Shown here one piece after another: positions 49,372 through 58,584 of a stretch of 64,000 nucleotides of DNA. The notes under the pieces are model-generated. The model ran no database searches and had not been told where the DNA came from. It saw only the letters and a program-made list of their open reading frames with translations. The stretch's first letter is position 1. The number at the start of each line of letters is the position of its first letter. This DNA comes from Streptomyces iranensis (GTDB lineage: Bacteria; Actinomycetota; Actinomycetes; Streptomycetales; Streptomycetaceae). The position numbers and the translations under genes were made by a program. Where the stretch lies: positions 62,001 to 126,000 of the forward strand of contig NZ_JAGGLR010000010.1 of assembly GCF_017874715.1 (NCBI RefSeq). Direction: 5' to 3'.

Positions 49372-50145
49372 TCATCCCTCGGTGCGTCGTACGACGGTGA
49401 AGGCCGCCCCCTCCGGGTCCCGCACCGTGGCCCGATGGCCGCTCGCTCCCCGCGACGGCGGCCGCACCACCTGGCCGCCCAGCGCGGTCACCCGGCGCAC
49501 CGTCTCGTCCACATCGTCCACCGCGAAGTGGGTCATCCAGTACGGGCCCCGGTCGCGCGGCAGGGCGCCGCCCACGCTCTGGATCGCGCAGACCGGCCGG
49601 CCGTCCAGGTGGAGCGTGCGGCAGCCCGGCTCCTCCGGGACCGTCGGCTCCGACTGGTAGCCGAAGACCATCTTGTAGAACTTCAGCACTCCGGTGCCGT
49701 CACGGGTCAGCAGCTCGTGCCAGACCGGGGTGCCCGGTGCCCCGGGCTCCGCCGCCGCGTACGTGCACTCCTGCCACACCCCGAACACCGCGCCCTCGGG
49801 GTCGGCGGCGATCAGCATCCGGCCGGCCTCGTCGGCGTCCAGCGGGCCCACCGCCACGGTGCCGCCGCACGCGCGGATCATCTCGGCGGTCTCATCGGCG
49901 TCGTCGGAGGCCAGATAGGTCATCCAGGCCACGGGCAGATGGCGTTCCGGAGGCAGCTCGCTCAGCCCGGCGACCGGTCGGCCGCCCTGCACCGCGCGGA
50001 CATACGCGCCGAGCTGCTGGGGGCCCGGCGTGAACTCCCAGCCGAACAGGGAGTGGTAGAAGTCCTGTGTCGCGGCAAGGCTGTGCACCATCAGACTCGT
50101 CCAGCAGGGCGTGCCCGGTGTGCGCCGAGTCGCTGCCTCGGTCAT
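49372..50145 (-). CDS. Two-domain VOC (glyoxalase/bleomycin-resistance-like) protein
   Basis: The 257-residue protein consists of two vicinal-oxygen-chelate domains of about 125 residues: PCWTSLMVHSLAATQDFYHSLFGWEFTPG to DPEGAVFGVWQ, then PVWHELLTRDGTGVLKFYKMVFGYQSEP to VRDPEGAAFTVVR. Each has the beta-alpha-beta-beta-beta repeat and the DPEGA-F ending. Such proteins bind small molecules or metals; some are hydroxylases, dioxygenases or drug-binding proteins. Nothing nearby shows the substrate. It is monocistronic and divergent from the sulfurtransferase gene across 287 bp that show no other recognised feature. Confidence 0.88.
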   Translation of the reverse strand: MTEAATRRTPGTPCWTSLMVHSLAATQDFYHSLFGWEFTPGPQQLGAYVRAVQGGRPVAGLSELPPERHLPVAWMTYLASDDADETAEMIRACGGTVAVGPLDADEAGRMLIAADPEGAVFGVWQECTYAAAEPGAPGTPVWHELLTRDGTGVLKFYKMVFGYQSEPTVPEEPGCRTLHLDGRPVCAIQSVGGALPRDRGPYWMTHFAVDDVDETVRRVTALGGQVVRPPSRGASGHRATVRDPEGAAFTVVRRTEG

Positions 50146-50432
50146 ACGTCAATCTCTCCTCGGACCATCGTGGTGGACGTACGGCCCCGGGCCGGTCGGC
50201 GGCGCGGGGCGGTCGTGCGGAGGTGCTGATGCGGGGGGCCCGACAGATGTTTGCACCACCTGTCGCACATAGCGCCCTGGCGGAACCGCAATTCGCCGTG
50301 TCTCGCAGCAGAATGCCCGAATTATTGCCGCACATCCGTTTCGGCTTCATTGCGCTCTGGTGTCGCCCGGACGTACACCGGGTGACCGAGTGGTCCAATC
50401 GACGCAGAGATACCTACGCAAGGATGATCCCT

Positions 50433-51269
50433 ATGCATGCCATCATCACCGCATCCGATCTCATGAGCGAACTGACGGAGGATCATCCTCCGCTCCTGCT
50501 CGATGTGCGTTGGCAGCTCGGCGGGCCTCCCGGCCGCCCCACATACGAAGCGGGGCATCTGCCCGGTGCCGTCTACGTCGACCTCGACACCGAGCTCGCG
50601 GGTCCGCCCGGAAAGTCCGGTCGCCACCCCCTGCCCGATCTTTCCGCGTTCGCGGCCGCGATGCGCCGGGCCGGGGTGAGCCAGGACCGGCGCGTGGTGG
50701 CGTACGACGGCGGACAGGGGTGGGCGGCGGCGCGCGCGTGGTGGCTGCTGCGCTGGGCGGGCCATCCGTCCGTCCGGGTGCTCGACGGGGGCCTGCCCGC
50801 CTGGACGGCGGTCGGCGGCTCGCTGACCACCGAGGTGCCGGACGCGCCCGAGGGCGACTTCGTCCCGCGCCCCGGGGCCCTGCCGCTGCTGGAGGCGGAC
50901 GACGCGGCGGCGCTCGCGCGGCGCGGAGTGCTGCTGGACGCGCGCGCGGGCGAGCGCTACCGGGGGGAGGTCGAGCCCATCGACCCCGTCGGCGGCCATA
51001 TCCCGGGCGCGGTCTCCGCCCCCACGGCGGAGAACGTCACGGACGACGGTCACTTCCTGCCCGCCGAGCGGCTGGCCGAACGGTTCGCGGCCCTGGGCGC
51101 CACCGGGGACGCCGAGGTCGGGGTGTACTGCGGCTCCGGGGTCTCGGCCGCGCACCAGGTGCTGGCCCTGGCGGTCGCGGGCGTTCCGGCGGCCCTGTAC
51201 GTCGGCTCCTGGAGCGAATGGTCCTCGGACGGCGCCCGGCCCGTGGCCACCGGCCCCGAGCGGGGCTGA
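50433..51269 (+). CDS. Thiosulfate/3-mercaptopyruvate sulfurtransferase (two rhodanese domains)
   Basis: This 278-residue protein has two rhodanese domains. The N-terminal one (PPLLLDVRWQLGGPPGRPTYEAGHLPGAVYVDLD to VVAYDGGQGWAAARAWWLL) has Asp in place of the active Cys, as is usual for the inactive half. The C-terminal one has the catalytic cysteine in VYCGSGVSAAHQVLAL and ends with SWSEWSSDGARPVA. It transfers sulfur from thiosulfate or 3-mercaptopyruvate to an acceptor such as cyanide or thioredoxin. ATG MHAIITASDL has AAGGA upstream; frames starting earlier lack support. Confidence 0.92.
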   Translation: MHAIITASDLMSELTEDHPPLLLDVRWQLGGPPGRPTYEAGHLPGAVYVDLDTELAGPPGKSGRHPLPDLSAFAAAMRRAGVSQDRRVVAYDGGQGWAAARAWWLLRWAGHPSVRVLDGGLPAWTAVGGSLTTEVPDAPEGDFVPRPGALPLLEADDAAALARRGVLLDARAGERYRGEVEPIDPVGGHIPGAVSAPTAENVTDDGHFLPAERLAERFAALGATGDAEVGVYCGSGVSAAHQVLALAVAGVPAALYVGSWSEWSSDGARPVATGPERG

Positions 51270-51331
51270 CCAAACCGACGGGCCCCGCCACCGGCGTGCG
51301 GTGGCAGGGCCCGTCGGCGCGGCGGCGGCCG

Positions 51332-52399
51332 CTACTCCTGCTTCTTGCGGCGGGTGCCGAAGACGATCTCGTCCCAACTCGGCACCGCGGCCCGGCGGCC
51401 AGGCCGGACGCCGTCCGCCTCCGCCTGGCGGTCCGTCGTACCGGTCAGCCGGTCGCGGTGGCCCGCCACCGAGCGCGGCATCAGCACATCCGCGTACGCC
51501 GAACCCGCGCTCGCCGCGGAGGCGGGCGGCTCGACGGCCTCCGGCTCCTCGGTGGGCTCGTCCGGCGGCGGGGCCGCCGACGCGACCGGCGCCTCGGGCA
51601 CGACCATGTCGCCCCGGAAGTTGGGCACGGCCTCCAGCAGGCTGGTGAGCGAGTCCCGCTCACCGAGACCGTCGTCCAGCGAGGCGGACGCGGGTGCCAG
51701 GGCGTCGTCGTCGCCGAGGCGCTCGGGCGACGTCCGGTCCCGGTCCCTGTCGCGATCGCGGTCCCTGTCCCGGTCGCGCGGCAGCCGAGCGATCCGCGGC
51801 ACGAACGGGAAGCTCGGCTCGGGCGTGTCGTCGGCCTCGCCGATCAGCGCCCGCGCCTCGTCGTCCACCGCCTGGACCAGCCGCCGGGGCGGGTCGTAGG
51901 TCCAGCTCGCCGAGTGCGGCTCACCGGCGACCCGGTAGACCAGCAGCACCTCCCAGGTGCCGTCGTCGCGCCGCCACGAGTCCCACTGCGTGGTGTCCTT
52001 CTCGGCGCCGCGCAGCAACAGCCGCTCCGCGACGGCCTCGCCGAGCTGCGGTCCGGTGTTCTCGCCGGGGCGGCGCACGGGAGTCTTACGGGCGCGCTCG
52101 GCCATGAAGGCGCGCTCCGCGAGCACCGGGCCCTCGAAGCGCCGCACGCGGTCGACGGGGATGCCCGCCATCTGCGCGACCTCTTCGGCGGTGGCGCCGG
52201 CACGTATACGGGCCTGGATGTCACGGGGCCGCAGATGGCTCTCGACCTCGATCTCGATCTGGCCGAGCCGAGCGCGGTCATTGCGCACCGCGGCGCGCAG
52301 TCGCTCGTCGATGGGAAGTGTGTACTCCGTGCTGTCCGCAGCCTTGAGCACCAGCCGTGTGCCGTCGTTGCTGACGGCCACGACACGCAGTTCGGGCAT
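51332..52399 (-). CDS. sepH: SepH, FtsZ-associated cell division protein
   Basis: SepH stimulates FtsZ filament assembly and is needed for efficient division in Streptomyces. The 355-residue protein has the conserved N-terminal DUF3071 domain (MPELRVVAVSNDGTRLVLKAADSTEYTLPIDERLRAAVRND) with its helix-turn-helix (RPRDIQARIRAGATAEEVAQMAGIPVDRVRRFEGPVLAER). A variable Pro/Asp/Arg-rich middle contains about seven consecutive Arg-Asp dipeptides. The short conserved C-terminal motif is VPSWDEIVFGTRRKK. ATG is supported by GGGAGGT. It is divergent from the membrane protein gene. Confidence 0.93.
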   Translation of the reverse strand: MPELRVVAVSNDGTRLVLKAADSTEYTLPIDERLRAAVRNDRARLGQIEIEVESHLRPRDIQARIRAGATAEEVAQMAGIPVDRVRRFEGPVLAERAFMAERARKTPVRRPGENTGPQLGEAVAERLLLRGAEKDTTQWDSWRRDDGTWEVLLVYRVAGEPHSASWTYDPPRRLVQAVDDEARALIGEADDTPEPSFPFVPRIARLPRDRDRDRDRDRDRDRTSPERLGDDDALAPASASLDDGLGERDSLTSLLEAVPNFRGDMVVPEAPVASAAPPPDEPTEEPEAVEPPASAASAGSAYADVLMPRSVAGHRDRLTGTTDRQAEADGVRPGRRAAVPSWDEIVFGTRRKKQE

Positions 52400-52788
52400 G
52401 GGGACCTCCCGGGTGGTGCCTGCCGACGTCACGGTTGCGTCGCTGCTCTCCCGCTAGACGAGTGTGGCCTGCCCGGGTGCAGCCTGCCACAACTTTGCCG
52501 AGTTGCCCGGGTTGGTTGGTTGCCGCCTTCCGACCCCTCCCGTTGGGTCCGGGCGGCCGGACGGGAAAGCGGGGCCAGGGCTCGCCACAGTACTCCATTC
52601 GGGCCGCTCAGGTAGAGCGGCACGCCAGCCGAGTTCATGGCCGGGAGGGGGGTGGCAGCCTGAATCCTTCGAAGTGAAGCCCAATTTGGGTGGCAAGTTT
52701 CACAGAAACGACAGAATCGGAACGATCTGCTTCGTTTATTGGTCACTTCTCCCTGCAGGCTGGAACGAATGTCCAAGCGAGGCGGGAG
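52400..52788. other. Divergent promoter region between sepH and a membrane protein gene
   Basis: This 389-bp region has no supported gene. The right end is AT-richer; gtttc-aca-gaaac (near 52698) is a small inverted repeat. GGAAC followed 18 bp later by GTC (near 52717-52742) faintly resembles an ECF sigma promoter for the + strand gene, but spacing is not convincing. Confidence 0.4.
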
Positions 52789-53649
52789 ATGCACGGCAAG
52801 GCCGACAGCGACGGACAACACAAGAGCGGGCGGATCGAGCTGAGCGTGGCCCATGTGGCCGGCAGCGCGCTGGCGGCCGTCGCCGCCGCGGTGCTCGCGT
52901 CCAAACTGGGCGTCTACGGGACGATCCTGGGCGCCGGTGTGGTGAGTGTGGTGGCGACCGCGGGCGGCACCGTCTTCCAGCATCTGTTCCGGCGCACCGG
53001 TGAGCAGATCAAGGAGGTGCGGGTCCAGACGCGACCGACCGGGCACCGGCGGTACGGCGGCCCCGCCGAGCCGGTCACGCCCCCGCCGGCCCCGGCCCCC
53101 GGCGAGTACGGCGAGCCGACCACGCACGGCGCCCGGCCGCGCGTCCGGCGGCGCCACGCCGTCGGGGCGGCCGCCGTCTTCGTCGCCGCCATGAGCGTGA
53201 TCACGGGGATCGAGATGTTCTCCGGCGGCCCGGTGTCCAACGTCTGGGGGGAGAACCGGACCGGAACCACCGTCAGCGACAGCGTGCACGGCTCCTCGGG
53301 GTCGAAGTCCACCCCCGGCCCCTCGCGCCGGGACCCGACCGTCCCGTCGCACGGCCCCGGCTCCTCCCGGGGCGCCGACGAGGCGCCGTCCCCGGGCACC
53401 TCCCGCGGGGGCGGCGCGGCCGACGCCTCGACCGCGCCGACGCCCGACGCGTCCGGTTCGTCCGGCTCCGGCACGGGTTCCGGCGACGGCTCCGGCCAGG
53501 ACGGCGGCGCCGGCGGCACCACCGAGCCCGGCACCTCCGCGCCCGCCACCCCGGGCCCCTCCCGGACCCCGTCCGGCGGTGCCACGGAGAGCGGAGCGGA
53601 CGGTTCCGACGAGACCGCGCCCACACCCGGCGCCACCGGTGCGCCGTGA
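52789..53649 (+). CDS. Membrane protein with long Ser/Gly/Pro-rich tail, function unknown
   Basis: I do not recognise a named family. The 286-residue product (MHGKADSDGQHKSGRIELSV) has a Gly/Ala-rich hydrophobic pair near residues 24-62 (VAGSALAAVAAAVLASKLGVYGTILGAGVVSVVATAGGTVFQHL). A cytoplasmic-type basic segment and one further span (RHAVGAAAVFVAAMSVITGIEMFSGG, about 124-149) follow. About 135 residues of disordered Ser/Gly/Thr/Pro sequence end the protein and probably lie outside the membrane. The first hydrophobic pair could be an amphipathic hairpin. The start with GGCGGGAG directly before it is uncertain. Confidence 0.75.
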   Translation: MHGKADSDGQHKSGRIELSVAHVAGSALAAVAAAVLASKLGVYGTILGAGVVSVVATAGGTVFQHLFRRTGEQIKEVRVQTRPTGHRRYGGPAEPVTPPPAPAPGEYGEPTTHGARPRVRRRHAVGAAAVFVAAMSVITGIEMFSGGPVSNVWGENRTGTTVSDSVHGSSGSKSTPGPSRRDPTVPSHGPGSSRGADEAPSPGTSRGGGAADASTAPTPDASGSSGSGTGSGDGSGQDGGAGGTTEPGTSAPATPGPSRTPSGGATESGADGSDETAPTPGATGAP

Positions 53650-53717
53650 CGCGTCAGTCGTCCGACGGGGCGTGACGCGTCAGTCGCCCGACGCGCCCCG
53701 AGGCGTCAGTCGCCGAG
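53646..53717. repeat. 26-bp tandem repeat spanning both stop codons of two convergent genes
   Basis: Two 26-bp units (53646-53671 and 53672-53697; core gtgacgcgtcagtcg) are followed by a partial third. The first contains the TGA of the membrane protein gene, and the third contains the stop of the minus-strand oxidase. Confidence 0.88.
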
Positions 53718-54995
53718 CACCCGCCGCAGATAGTCGTTGGTGAACAGCCGGTCCGGATCCAGCCGGTCGCGCACCGCCGCGAACTCCCCGAACCGGGGAT
53801 AGACCCCGGCCAGATAGGCGGCGTCGCGACTGTGCAGCTTGCCCCAGTGCGGACGGCCGCCGTGCGCGATCATGATCTGCTCGGCCGCCGTGAAGTACGC
53901 CCGGTGCGGGGTGCCCCGGTACAGATGGACGGCGATGTACGCGGTCTCGCGCCCGGAGGCGGTGGACAGCGGGATGTCGTCGGCGGGCGCGGTGCGCACC
54001 TCCACCGGGAAGCTGACCCGCAGTCCGGACCGCTCGACGGTCGCCTTGAGCTCGCGCAGCACCGTGACCGCGGCCTCGCGCGGCACGGCGTACTCCATCT
54101 CCAGGAACCGCACTCGGCGCGGAGAGGTGAAGACTTTGTAAGGGATGTCCGTGTAGGTCCGGGCGGACAGGGCGCGGCTGGAGATTTTGGCGATTCCGGG
54201 GATGGTGGCGGGGACCGCCCGGCCCACCGAACAGGCCACCTGGAAGATGCCGTTGGACAGCAGCTCGTCGTCCACCCAGCCGCTGACCCGGCCCACCGGG
54301 GCGGCGGGGCCGGTGCTGCGGTTGTTGCGCTTGGTGTTGCAGTTGCCGGTGTGCGGGAACCAGTAGAACTCGAAGTGCTCGTTCTCGGCCACGAGCTCTT
54401 CGAAATCGGCCATCACGCGGTCGAAGGGCATGGGTTCCTCGCGCGCCGAGAGCAGGAACTCCGGTTCCACCCCGAAGGTGATCTCGCTGACCACGCCGAG
54501 CGCGCCGAGCCCGATCCGGGCCGCCGCGAAGATCTCCGGGTTCTCCTCCGCCGAGCAGCGCAGCACCGAACCGTCCGCCGTCACCAGCTCCAGACCCTTG
54601 ATCTGGGCGGCGATCGAGGCGCTGTCCCGGCCGGTGCCGTGGGTGCCCGTGGAGGTCGCCCCGGCCACCGTCTGCTCCATGATGTCGCCCATATTGGCCA
54701 GCGAAAGACCATGGGCCGACAGCGTCTCGTTGAGCTGTCTGAGCGAGGTGCCGGCCGCGACGGTCACGGTCCCCGCCTCGCGGTCAAGACCGCGCACCCC
54801 CGCCATCCGGTGGGGGCGTATCAGCAGCCCGTCGGTGGCGGCCGCGGTGGTGAAGGAGTGTCCGGTGCCCACCGCCTTCACCTTCAGCCCCTCCGCCGTC
54901 GCCCGGCGCACCACCTCGGCCAGCTCCTGCGTGGACGACGGGGCGACGATCCGCGCCGGGCGGGCCATCACGTTCCCCGCCCAGTTACGCCACAC
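53706..54995 (-). CDS. FAD-linked oxidase, D-arabinono-1,4-lactone/alditol oxidase type
   Basis: This 429-residue flavoenzyme has a PCMH-type FAD domain (WRNWAGNVMARPARIVAPSSTQELAEVVRRATAEGLKVKAVGTGHSFTTAAATDGLLI; GATSTGTHGTGRDSASIAAQIKGLELVTADG). The C-terminal aldonolactone-oxidase domain ends HWGKLHSRDAAYLAGVYPRFGEFAAVRDRLDPDRLFTNDYLRRVLG. The HGTG segment is where such enzymes may attach FAD covalently to His. The family oxidises sugar lactones or alditols to acids, making H2O2. It overlaps the MFS gene by 11 bases with the GTG start chosen (GGAG upstream); starts at 55031 or 55037 would overlap further. Confidence 0.88.
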   Translation of the reverse strand: MWRNWAGNVMARPARIVAPSSTQELAEVVRRATAEGLKVKAVGTGHSFTTAAATDGLLIRPHRMAGVRGLDREAGTVTVAAGTSLRQLNETLSAHGLSLANMGDIMEQTVAGATSTGTHGTGRDSASIAAQIKGLELVTADGSVLRCSAEENPEIFAAARIGLGALGVVSEITFGVEPEFLLSAREEPMPFDRVMADFEELVAENEHFEFYWFPHTGNCNTKRNNRSTGPAAPVGRVSGWVDDELLSNGIFQVACSVGRAVPATIPGIAKISSRALSARTYTDIPYKVFTSPRRVRFLEMEYAVPREAAVTVLRELKATVERSGLRVSFPVEVRTAPADDIPLSTASGRETAYIAVHLYRGTPHRAYFTAAEQIMIAHGGRPHWGKLHSRDAAYLAGVYPRFGEFAAVRDRLDPDRLFTNDYLRRVLGD

Positions 54996-56241
54996 GCTGC
55001 TCCGTACGGTCCTCACGGTCCTGACGGCCATCCGCACCCGACCCCTCCCGCTGTGGCGCCGGCCGGAGCCGGCGGTACCCGAGGAACGCCACCGCGGCCG
55101 CGAGCGCCCCGGCCACGGCCGGCACCGCGTACCCCGCCCGTGCGCCGGCCGCGTCCACCACCCATCCGGCGGCCGACGAGCCGAGCGCCACCCCGACCGC
55201 GAGCCCGGTGCTCACCCAGGTCATCCCCTCGGTCAGATGCGCGCGTGGTACGTGCCGTTCGACAAGGGCCATGGTGGTGACCATCGTGGGTGCGATGGCC
55301 AGGCCCGCGACGAAGAGCGCCACGGCCAGGAACGGCAGGTTCCCGACCAGTTGGAGCGGGATCATACTCACGGCGATCGCACAAATACCCCACAACCAAC
55401 GACGGGACACCGGACCGCTCAGCCGCAGCACCCCGAAGACCGCGCCCGCGAGGCAGGAGCCCGCCGCGTACACCGCCAGGACCAGACTGGCCGCGCCCTT
55501 GTGGCCCTCGTCCTCGGCGAAGGCAACCGTCACCACGTCGATCGCCCCGAAGATCGCGCCGGTCGCCATGAAGGTGACCACCAGCACCTGGAGCCCGCGC
55601 GAGCGCAGCGCCGAACCGCCGGTGTGGTGCCCGCGCGGATGCGGTACGGGCTCGGTGGCCCGCTGCGCGGTCAGCGAGAAGACCCCGGCCGCCAGGAAGC
55701 AGGCGGCCAGCAGCGGGCCCGCCTCCGGGAACCAGGAGGTGGACAGCCCGATCGAGATGACCGGCCCGACGATGAAGCAGATCTCGTCGACGATGGACTC
55801 CCACGCGTACGCGGCGTGCAACTGGCGCGGGGAGTCCTCGTAGACCGCCGCCCAGCGGGCCCGCACCATGGAGCCCACACTGGGCACGCAGCCGGACGCG
55901 GCGGCGAAGACGAACAGCGTCCAGTCCGGCCAGCCCCGGTGCGCGCTCAGCAGCAGCCCGCAGATGGCGGCGAGTGCCATGAGGGTCGCCGGGCGCAGCA
56001 CCCGGCGCTGGCCGTGCCGGTCGACCAGCCGGGAGATCTGCGGGCCGATGACGGCGGCGGAGAGCGCCAGCGTGGCCGACAGGGCGCCCGCGAGCCCGTA
56101 CCGGCCGGTGAGTTCGGAGACCATGGTGACCACGCCGATGCCCGCCATGGACAGCGGCATCCGCCCGAGAAAGCCGGCCGCGGAGAACTCCTTGGCGCCG
56201 GGGGCGGCGAAGATCGCGCGGTAGGGGCTGGCACTGGGCAA
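54985..56241 (-). CDS. MFS transporter
   Basis: The 418-residue protein has 12 membrane segments and major-facilitator character. Segment 1 starts near LGRMPLSMAGIGVVTMVSE, and the loop 2-3 motif reads GPQISRLVDRHGQRRVLRP, close to the family's G-x3-D-R-x-G-R-R. The TTG start has GGAG six bases upstream; longer frames extend into the cpfC promoter. It shares a transcript with the downstream flavo-oxidase (overlapping ends), so it may export or import a compound related to that enzyme's substrate. The direction of transport is not readable. It is divergent from the ferrochelatase gene. Confidence 0.88.
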   Translation of the reverse strand: MPSASPYRAIFAAPGAKEFSAAGFLGRMPLSMAGIGVVTMVSELTGRYGLAGALSATLALSAAVIGPQISRLVDRHGQRRVLRPATLMALAAICGLLLSAHRGWPDWTLFVFAAASGCVPSVGSMVRARWAAVYEDSPRQLHAAYAWESIVDEICFIVGPVISIGLSTSWFPEAGPLLAACFLAAGVFSLTAQRATEPVPHPRGHHTGGSALRSRGLQVLVVTFMATGAIFGAIDVVTVAFAEDEGHKGAASLVLAVYAAGSCLAGAVFGVLRLSGPVSRRWLWGICAIAVSMIPLQLVGNLPFLAVALFVAGLAIAPTMVTTMALVERHVPRAHLTEGMTWVSTGLAVGVALGSSAAGWVVDAAGARAGYAVPAVAGALAAAVAFLGYRRLRPAPQREGSGADGRQDREDRTEQRVA

Positions 56242-56360
56242 GGCAGTCTCCGCCGTGAGCAGGGTAAGGATCGTCGAGCGCTGATACAGATTACGGGCCC
56301 GTCCCCGGTTCGCGCAGGGCCGTTTCCCGCCTGTCAGCGGCGGGTGGCAGGATCGGGAGC

Positions 56361-57512
56361 ATGGCGGATCAGTCAGTACAGCCTGCCCCCGACCCGTATG
56401 ACGCACTGCTGTTGCTCTCCTTCGGCGGTCCTGAGGGCCCCGATGACGTCGTGCCGTTCCTGGAGAACGTCACGCGCGGGCGGGGCATCCCCCGCGAGCG
56501 GCTGAAGGAGGTCGGCCGGCACTACTTCCTCTTCGGCGGGGTCAGCCCGATCAACGCGCAGAACCGCGAGCTGCTGCACGCGCTGCGCAAGGACTTCGCC
56601 GAGCACGGCCTGGACCTGCCGGTCTACTGGGGCAATCGCAACTGGGCGCCGTATCTGACCGACACCCTGCGCGAGATGGCCGCCGACGGCCACCGCCGGA
56701 TCCTGGTGCTGGCCACCAGCGCCTACGCCTCGTACTCGGGCTGCCGGCAGTACCGCGAGAACCTGGCGGACGCCCTGGCCGCCCTGGAGGGCGAGGGCCT
56801 GCCGCTGCCGCGCGTGGACAAGCTGCGGCACTACTTCAACCACCCCGGCTTCGTGCGGCCCATGGTGGACACCACCCTGGCCGCCCTCGCGGAGCTGCCC
56901 GAGGACCGGCGGGCCGGGGCCCATCTCGCCTTCACCACCCACTCCATCCCGACCGCCGCCGCCGACACCTCGGGCCCGGTCGAGGCACACACCGAGGACG
57001 GGGAGGGCGGTGCGTACGTCGCCCAGCACCTCGATGTCGCCCGGCTGGTCGTGGACGCGGTGCGCGAGGAGACCGGCGTCGAGCGCCCCTGGCGGCTGGT
57101 CTACCAGTCGCGCAGCGGCGCCCCGCACATCCCCTGGCTGGAGCCGGACATCTGCGATCACCTCGAGGAGCTGCACGGCGAGGGCGCGCCCGCCGTCGTC
57201 ATGGTCCCGATCGGCTTCGTCTCGGACCATATGGAGGTCAAGTACGACCTCGACACCGAGGCCACGGCCAAGGCCGCCGAACTCGGGCTGCCGGTCTCCC
57301 GCGCCTCGACCGTCGGCGCCGATCCGCGGTTCGCCGCGTGCGTGCGCGATCTGGTGCTGGAGCGCGCGGCCACCGAGCGCTGCGCCGAGGGCCGGGCGGC
57401 GGCCGCCCCGGAGCGCTGCGCCCTGGGTGCCCTCGGCCCGAGCCATGACGTGTGCCCGGTGGGCTGCTGCCCGGCCCGGTCGCCGCGCCCCGCCGCCGCG
57501 GGCGCCGACTGA
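56361..57512 (+). CDS. cpfC: Coproporphyrin III ferrochelatase
   Basis: In actinobacteria this enzyme inserts iron into coproporphyrin III in the coproporphyrin-dependent heme pathway. The 383-residue protein shows ALLLLSFGGPEGPDDVVPFLENVTRGRGIPRERL, GNRNWAPYL, the metal-site histidine segment HLAFTTHSIP and VMVPIGFVSDHMEVKYDLD. Cysteines in SGCRQY and the C-terminal CPVGCC suggest the 2Fe-2S cluster known from mycobacterial homologues. The tail is Ala/Pro-rich. Some annotations still call it hemH. An IMPase-like gene follows at 98 bp. Confidence 0.95.
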   Translation: MADQSVQPAPDPYDALLLLSFGGPEGPDDVVPFLENVTRGRGIPRERLKEVGRHYFLFGGVSPINAQNRELLHALRKDFAEHGLDLPVYWGNRNWAPYLTDTLREMAADGHRRILVLATSAYASYSGCRQYRENLADALAALEGEGLPLPRVDKLRHYFNHPGFVRPMVDTTLAALAELPEDRRAGAHLAFTTHSIPTAAADTSGPVEAHTEDGEGGAYVAQHLDVARLVVDAVREETGVERPWRLVYQSRSGAPHIPWLEPDICDHLEELHGEGAPAVVMVPIGFVSDHMEVKYDLDTEATAKAAELGLPVSRASTVGADPRFAACVRDLVLERAATERCAEGRAAAAPERCALGALGPSHDVCPVGCCPARSPRPAAAGAD

Positions 57513-57610
57513 CCGCGCCCGCCCTCCCGCTCCGGGCTCCGACCGACCGCGTCCGCCGTCCCGGCCCGCCACCGCAGCCCGCCCCTCCGGGCAACCCGCT
57601 AAGGAGCACG

Positions 57611-58411
57611 ATGACCGACCCGCTCATGACCGAACTCCTCGAGACGGCGCTCGAGGCCGCCCGCGGCGCGGGGGACCTGCTGCGCGACGGCCGCCCGGCC
57701 GACCTCGGGGTGGCGGCCACCAAGACCAGCCCGATCGACGTCGTCACCGAGATGGACATCGCCGCCGAGAAGCTGATCACCGACCTCCTCGCGCGCCGCC
57801 GCCCGCGGGACGGAGTGCTGGGGGAGGAGGGCTCCAGCAGCGAGGGCAGCAGCGGGGTGCGCTGGGTGATCGACCCGCTCGACGGCACCGTGAACTACCT
57901 CTACGGCTTGCCGTCGTGGGCGGTCAGCATCGCCGCCGAGAAGGACGGCGAGACGGTCGCCGGGGTGGTGATCGCCCCGGTGCGCGGTGAGACCTTCCAC
58001 GCGGTCCTGGGCCAGGGCGCGTGGCGGAACGGGGAGCGGGTGCACTGCCGCCCCGCGGCCCCGCTCGAGGAGTCGCTGATCGGCACCGGCTTCGGGTATG
58101 TGCGCGAGCGCCGCATCGGGCAGGCCAGGGTGCTGGGCGGGGTGCTGCCGCGGGTGCGGGACATCCGGCGCGGCGGATCGGCCGCCATCGATCTGTGCGA
58201 TGTGGCCTGCGGTCGGCTCAACGGCTACTACGAGCGCGGGCTCAACCCCTGGGACTTCGCGGCCGGTGCGCTCATAGCGCGCGAGGCGGGCGCGCTCACC
58301 GGGGGGCGGCCGGGCGTCCCGGCCTCCACCGAGCTGACCATCGCCGCCGCGCCCGGCCTTTTCGAGCCGCTGCGGGGGCTTCTGGACGACCAGGGTGCCT
58401 GGCACGACTGA
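57611..58411 (+). CDS. Inositol monophosphatase family protein
   Basis: The 266-residue protein carries the family's metal-binding motifs: Glu in GEEGSSSEG, WVIDPLDGTVNYLYGLP (the Asp-Pro-Leu-Asp-Gly-Thr core), and GGSAAIDLCDVACGRLNGYYERGLNPWDFAAGALIAREAGA with the catalytic-metal Asp. Substrates in the family include inositol phosphates, histidinol phosphate and fructose-1,6-bisphosphate; the position next to heme synthesis does not settle it. The ATG is supported by AAGGAG. A hairpin lies 30 bp past the stop. Confidence 0.92.
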   Translation: MTDPLMTELLETALEAARGAGDLLRDGRPADLGVAATKTSPIDVVTEMDIAAEKLITDLLARRRPRDGVLGEEGSSSEGSSGVRWVIDPLDGTVNYLYGLPSWAVSIAAEKDGETVAGVVIAPVRGETFHAVLGQGAWRNGERVHCRPAAPLEESLIGTGFGYVRERRIGQARVLGGVLPRVRDIRRGGSAAIDLCDVACGRLNGYYERGLNPWDFAAGALIAREAGALTGGRPGVPASTELTIAAAPGLFEPLRGLLDDQGAWHD

Positions 58412-58440
58412 AATCCCGCCCCAGGCGCCGTCCCACACCG

Positions 58441-58477
58441 GAAGCGCCCCGGAGTCACGAGGACACCGGGGCGCTTC
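58441..58477. terminator. Terminator between IMPase and a small convergent gene
   Basis: A 12-bp perfect stem (58441-58452 with 58466-58477) and a 13-nt loop lie between the two convergent stops. Confidence 0.7.
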
Positions 58478-58584
58478 AGCGTGGTTACCGGATGTTTTCT
58501 GGATCACCATCCGGCGGTGAATGGGAATCGGTCACACGGTCACATGGAATCCGGATCTGGATCGGGTCCGGAATCCACAAGGGA

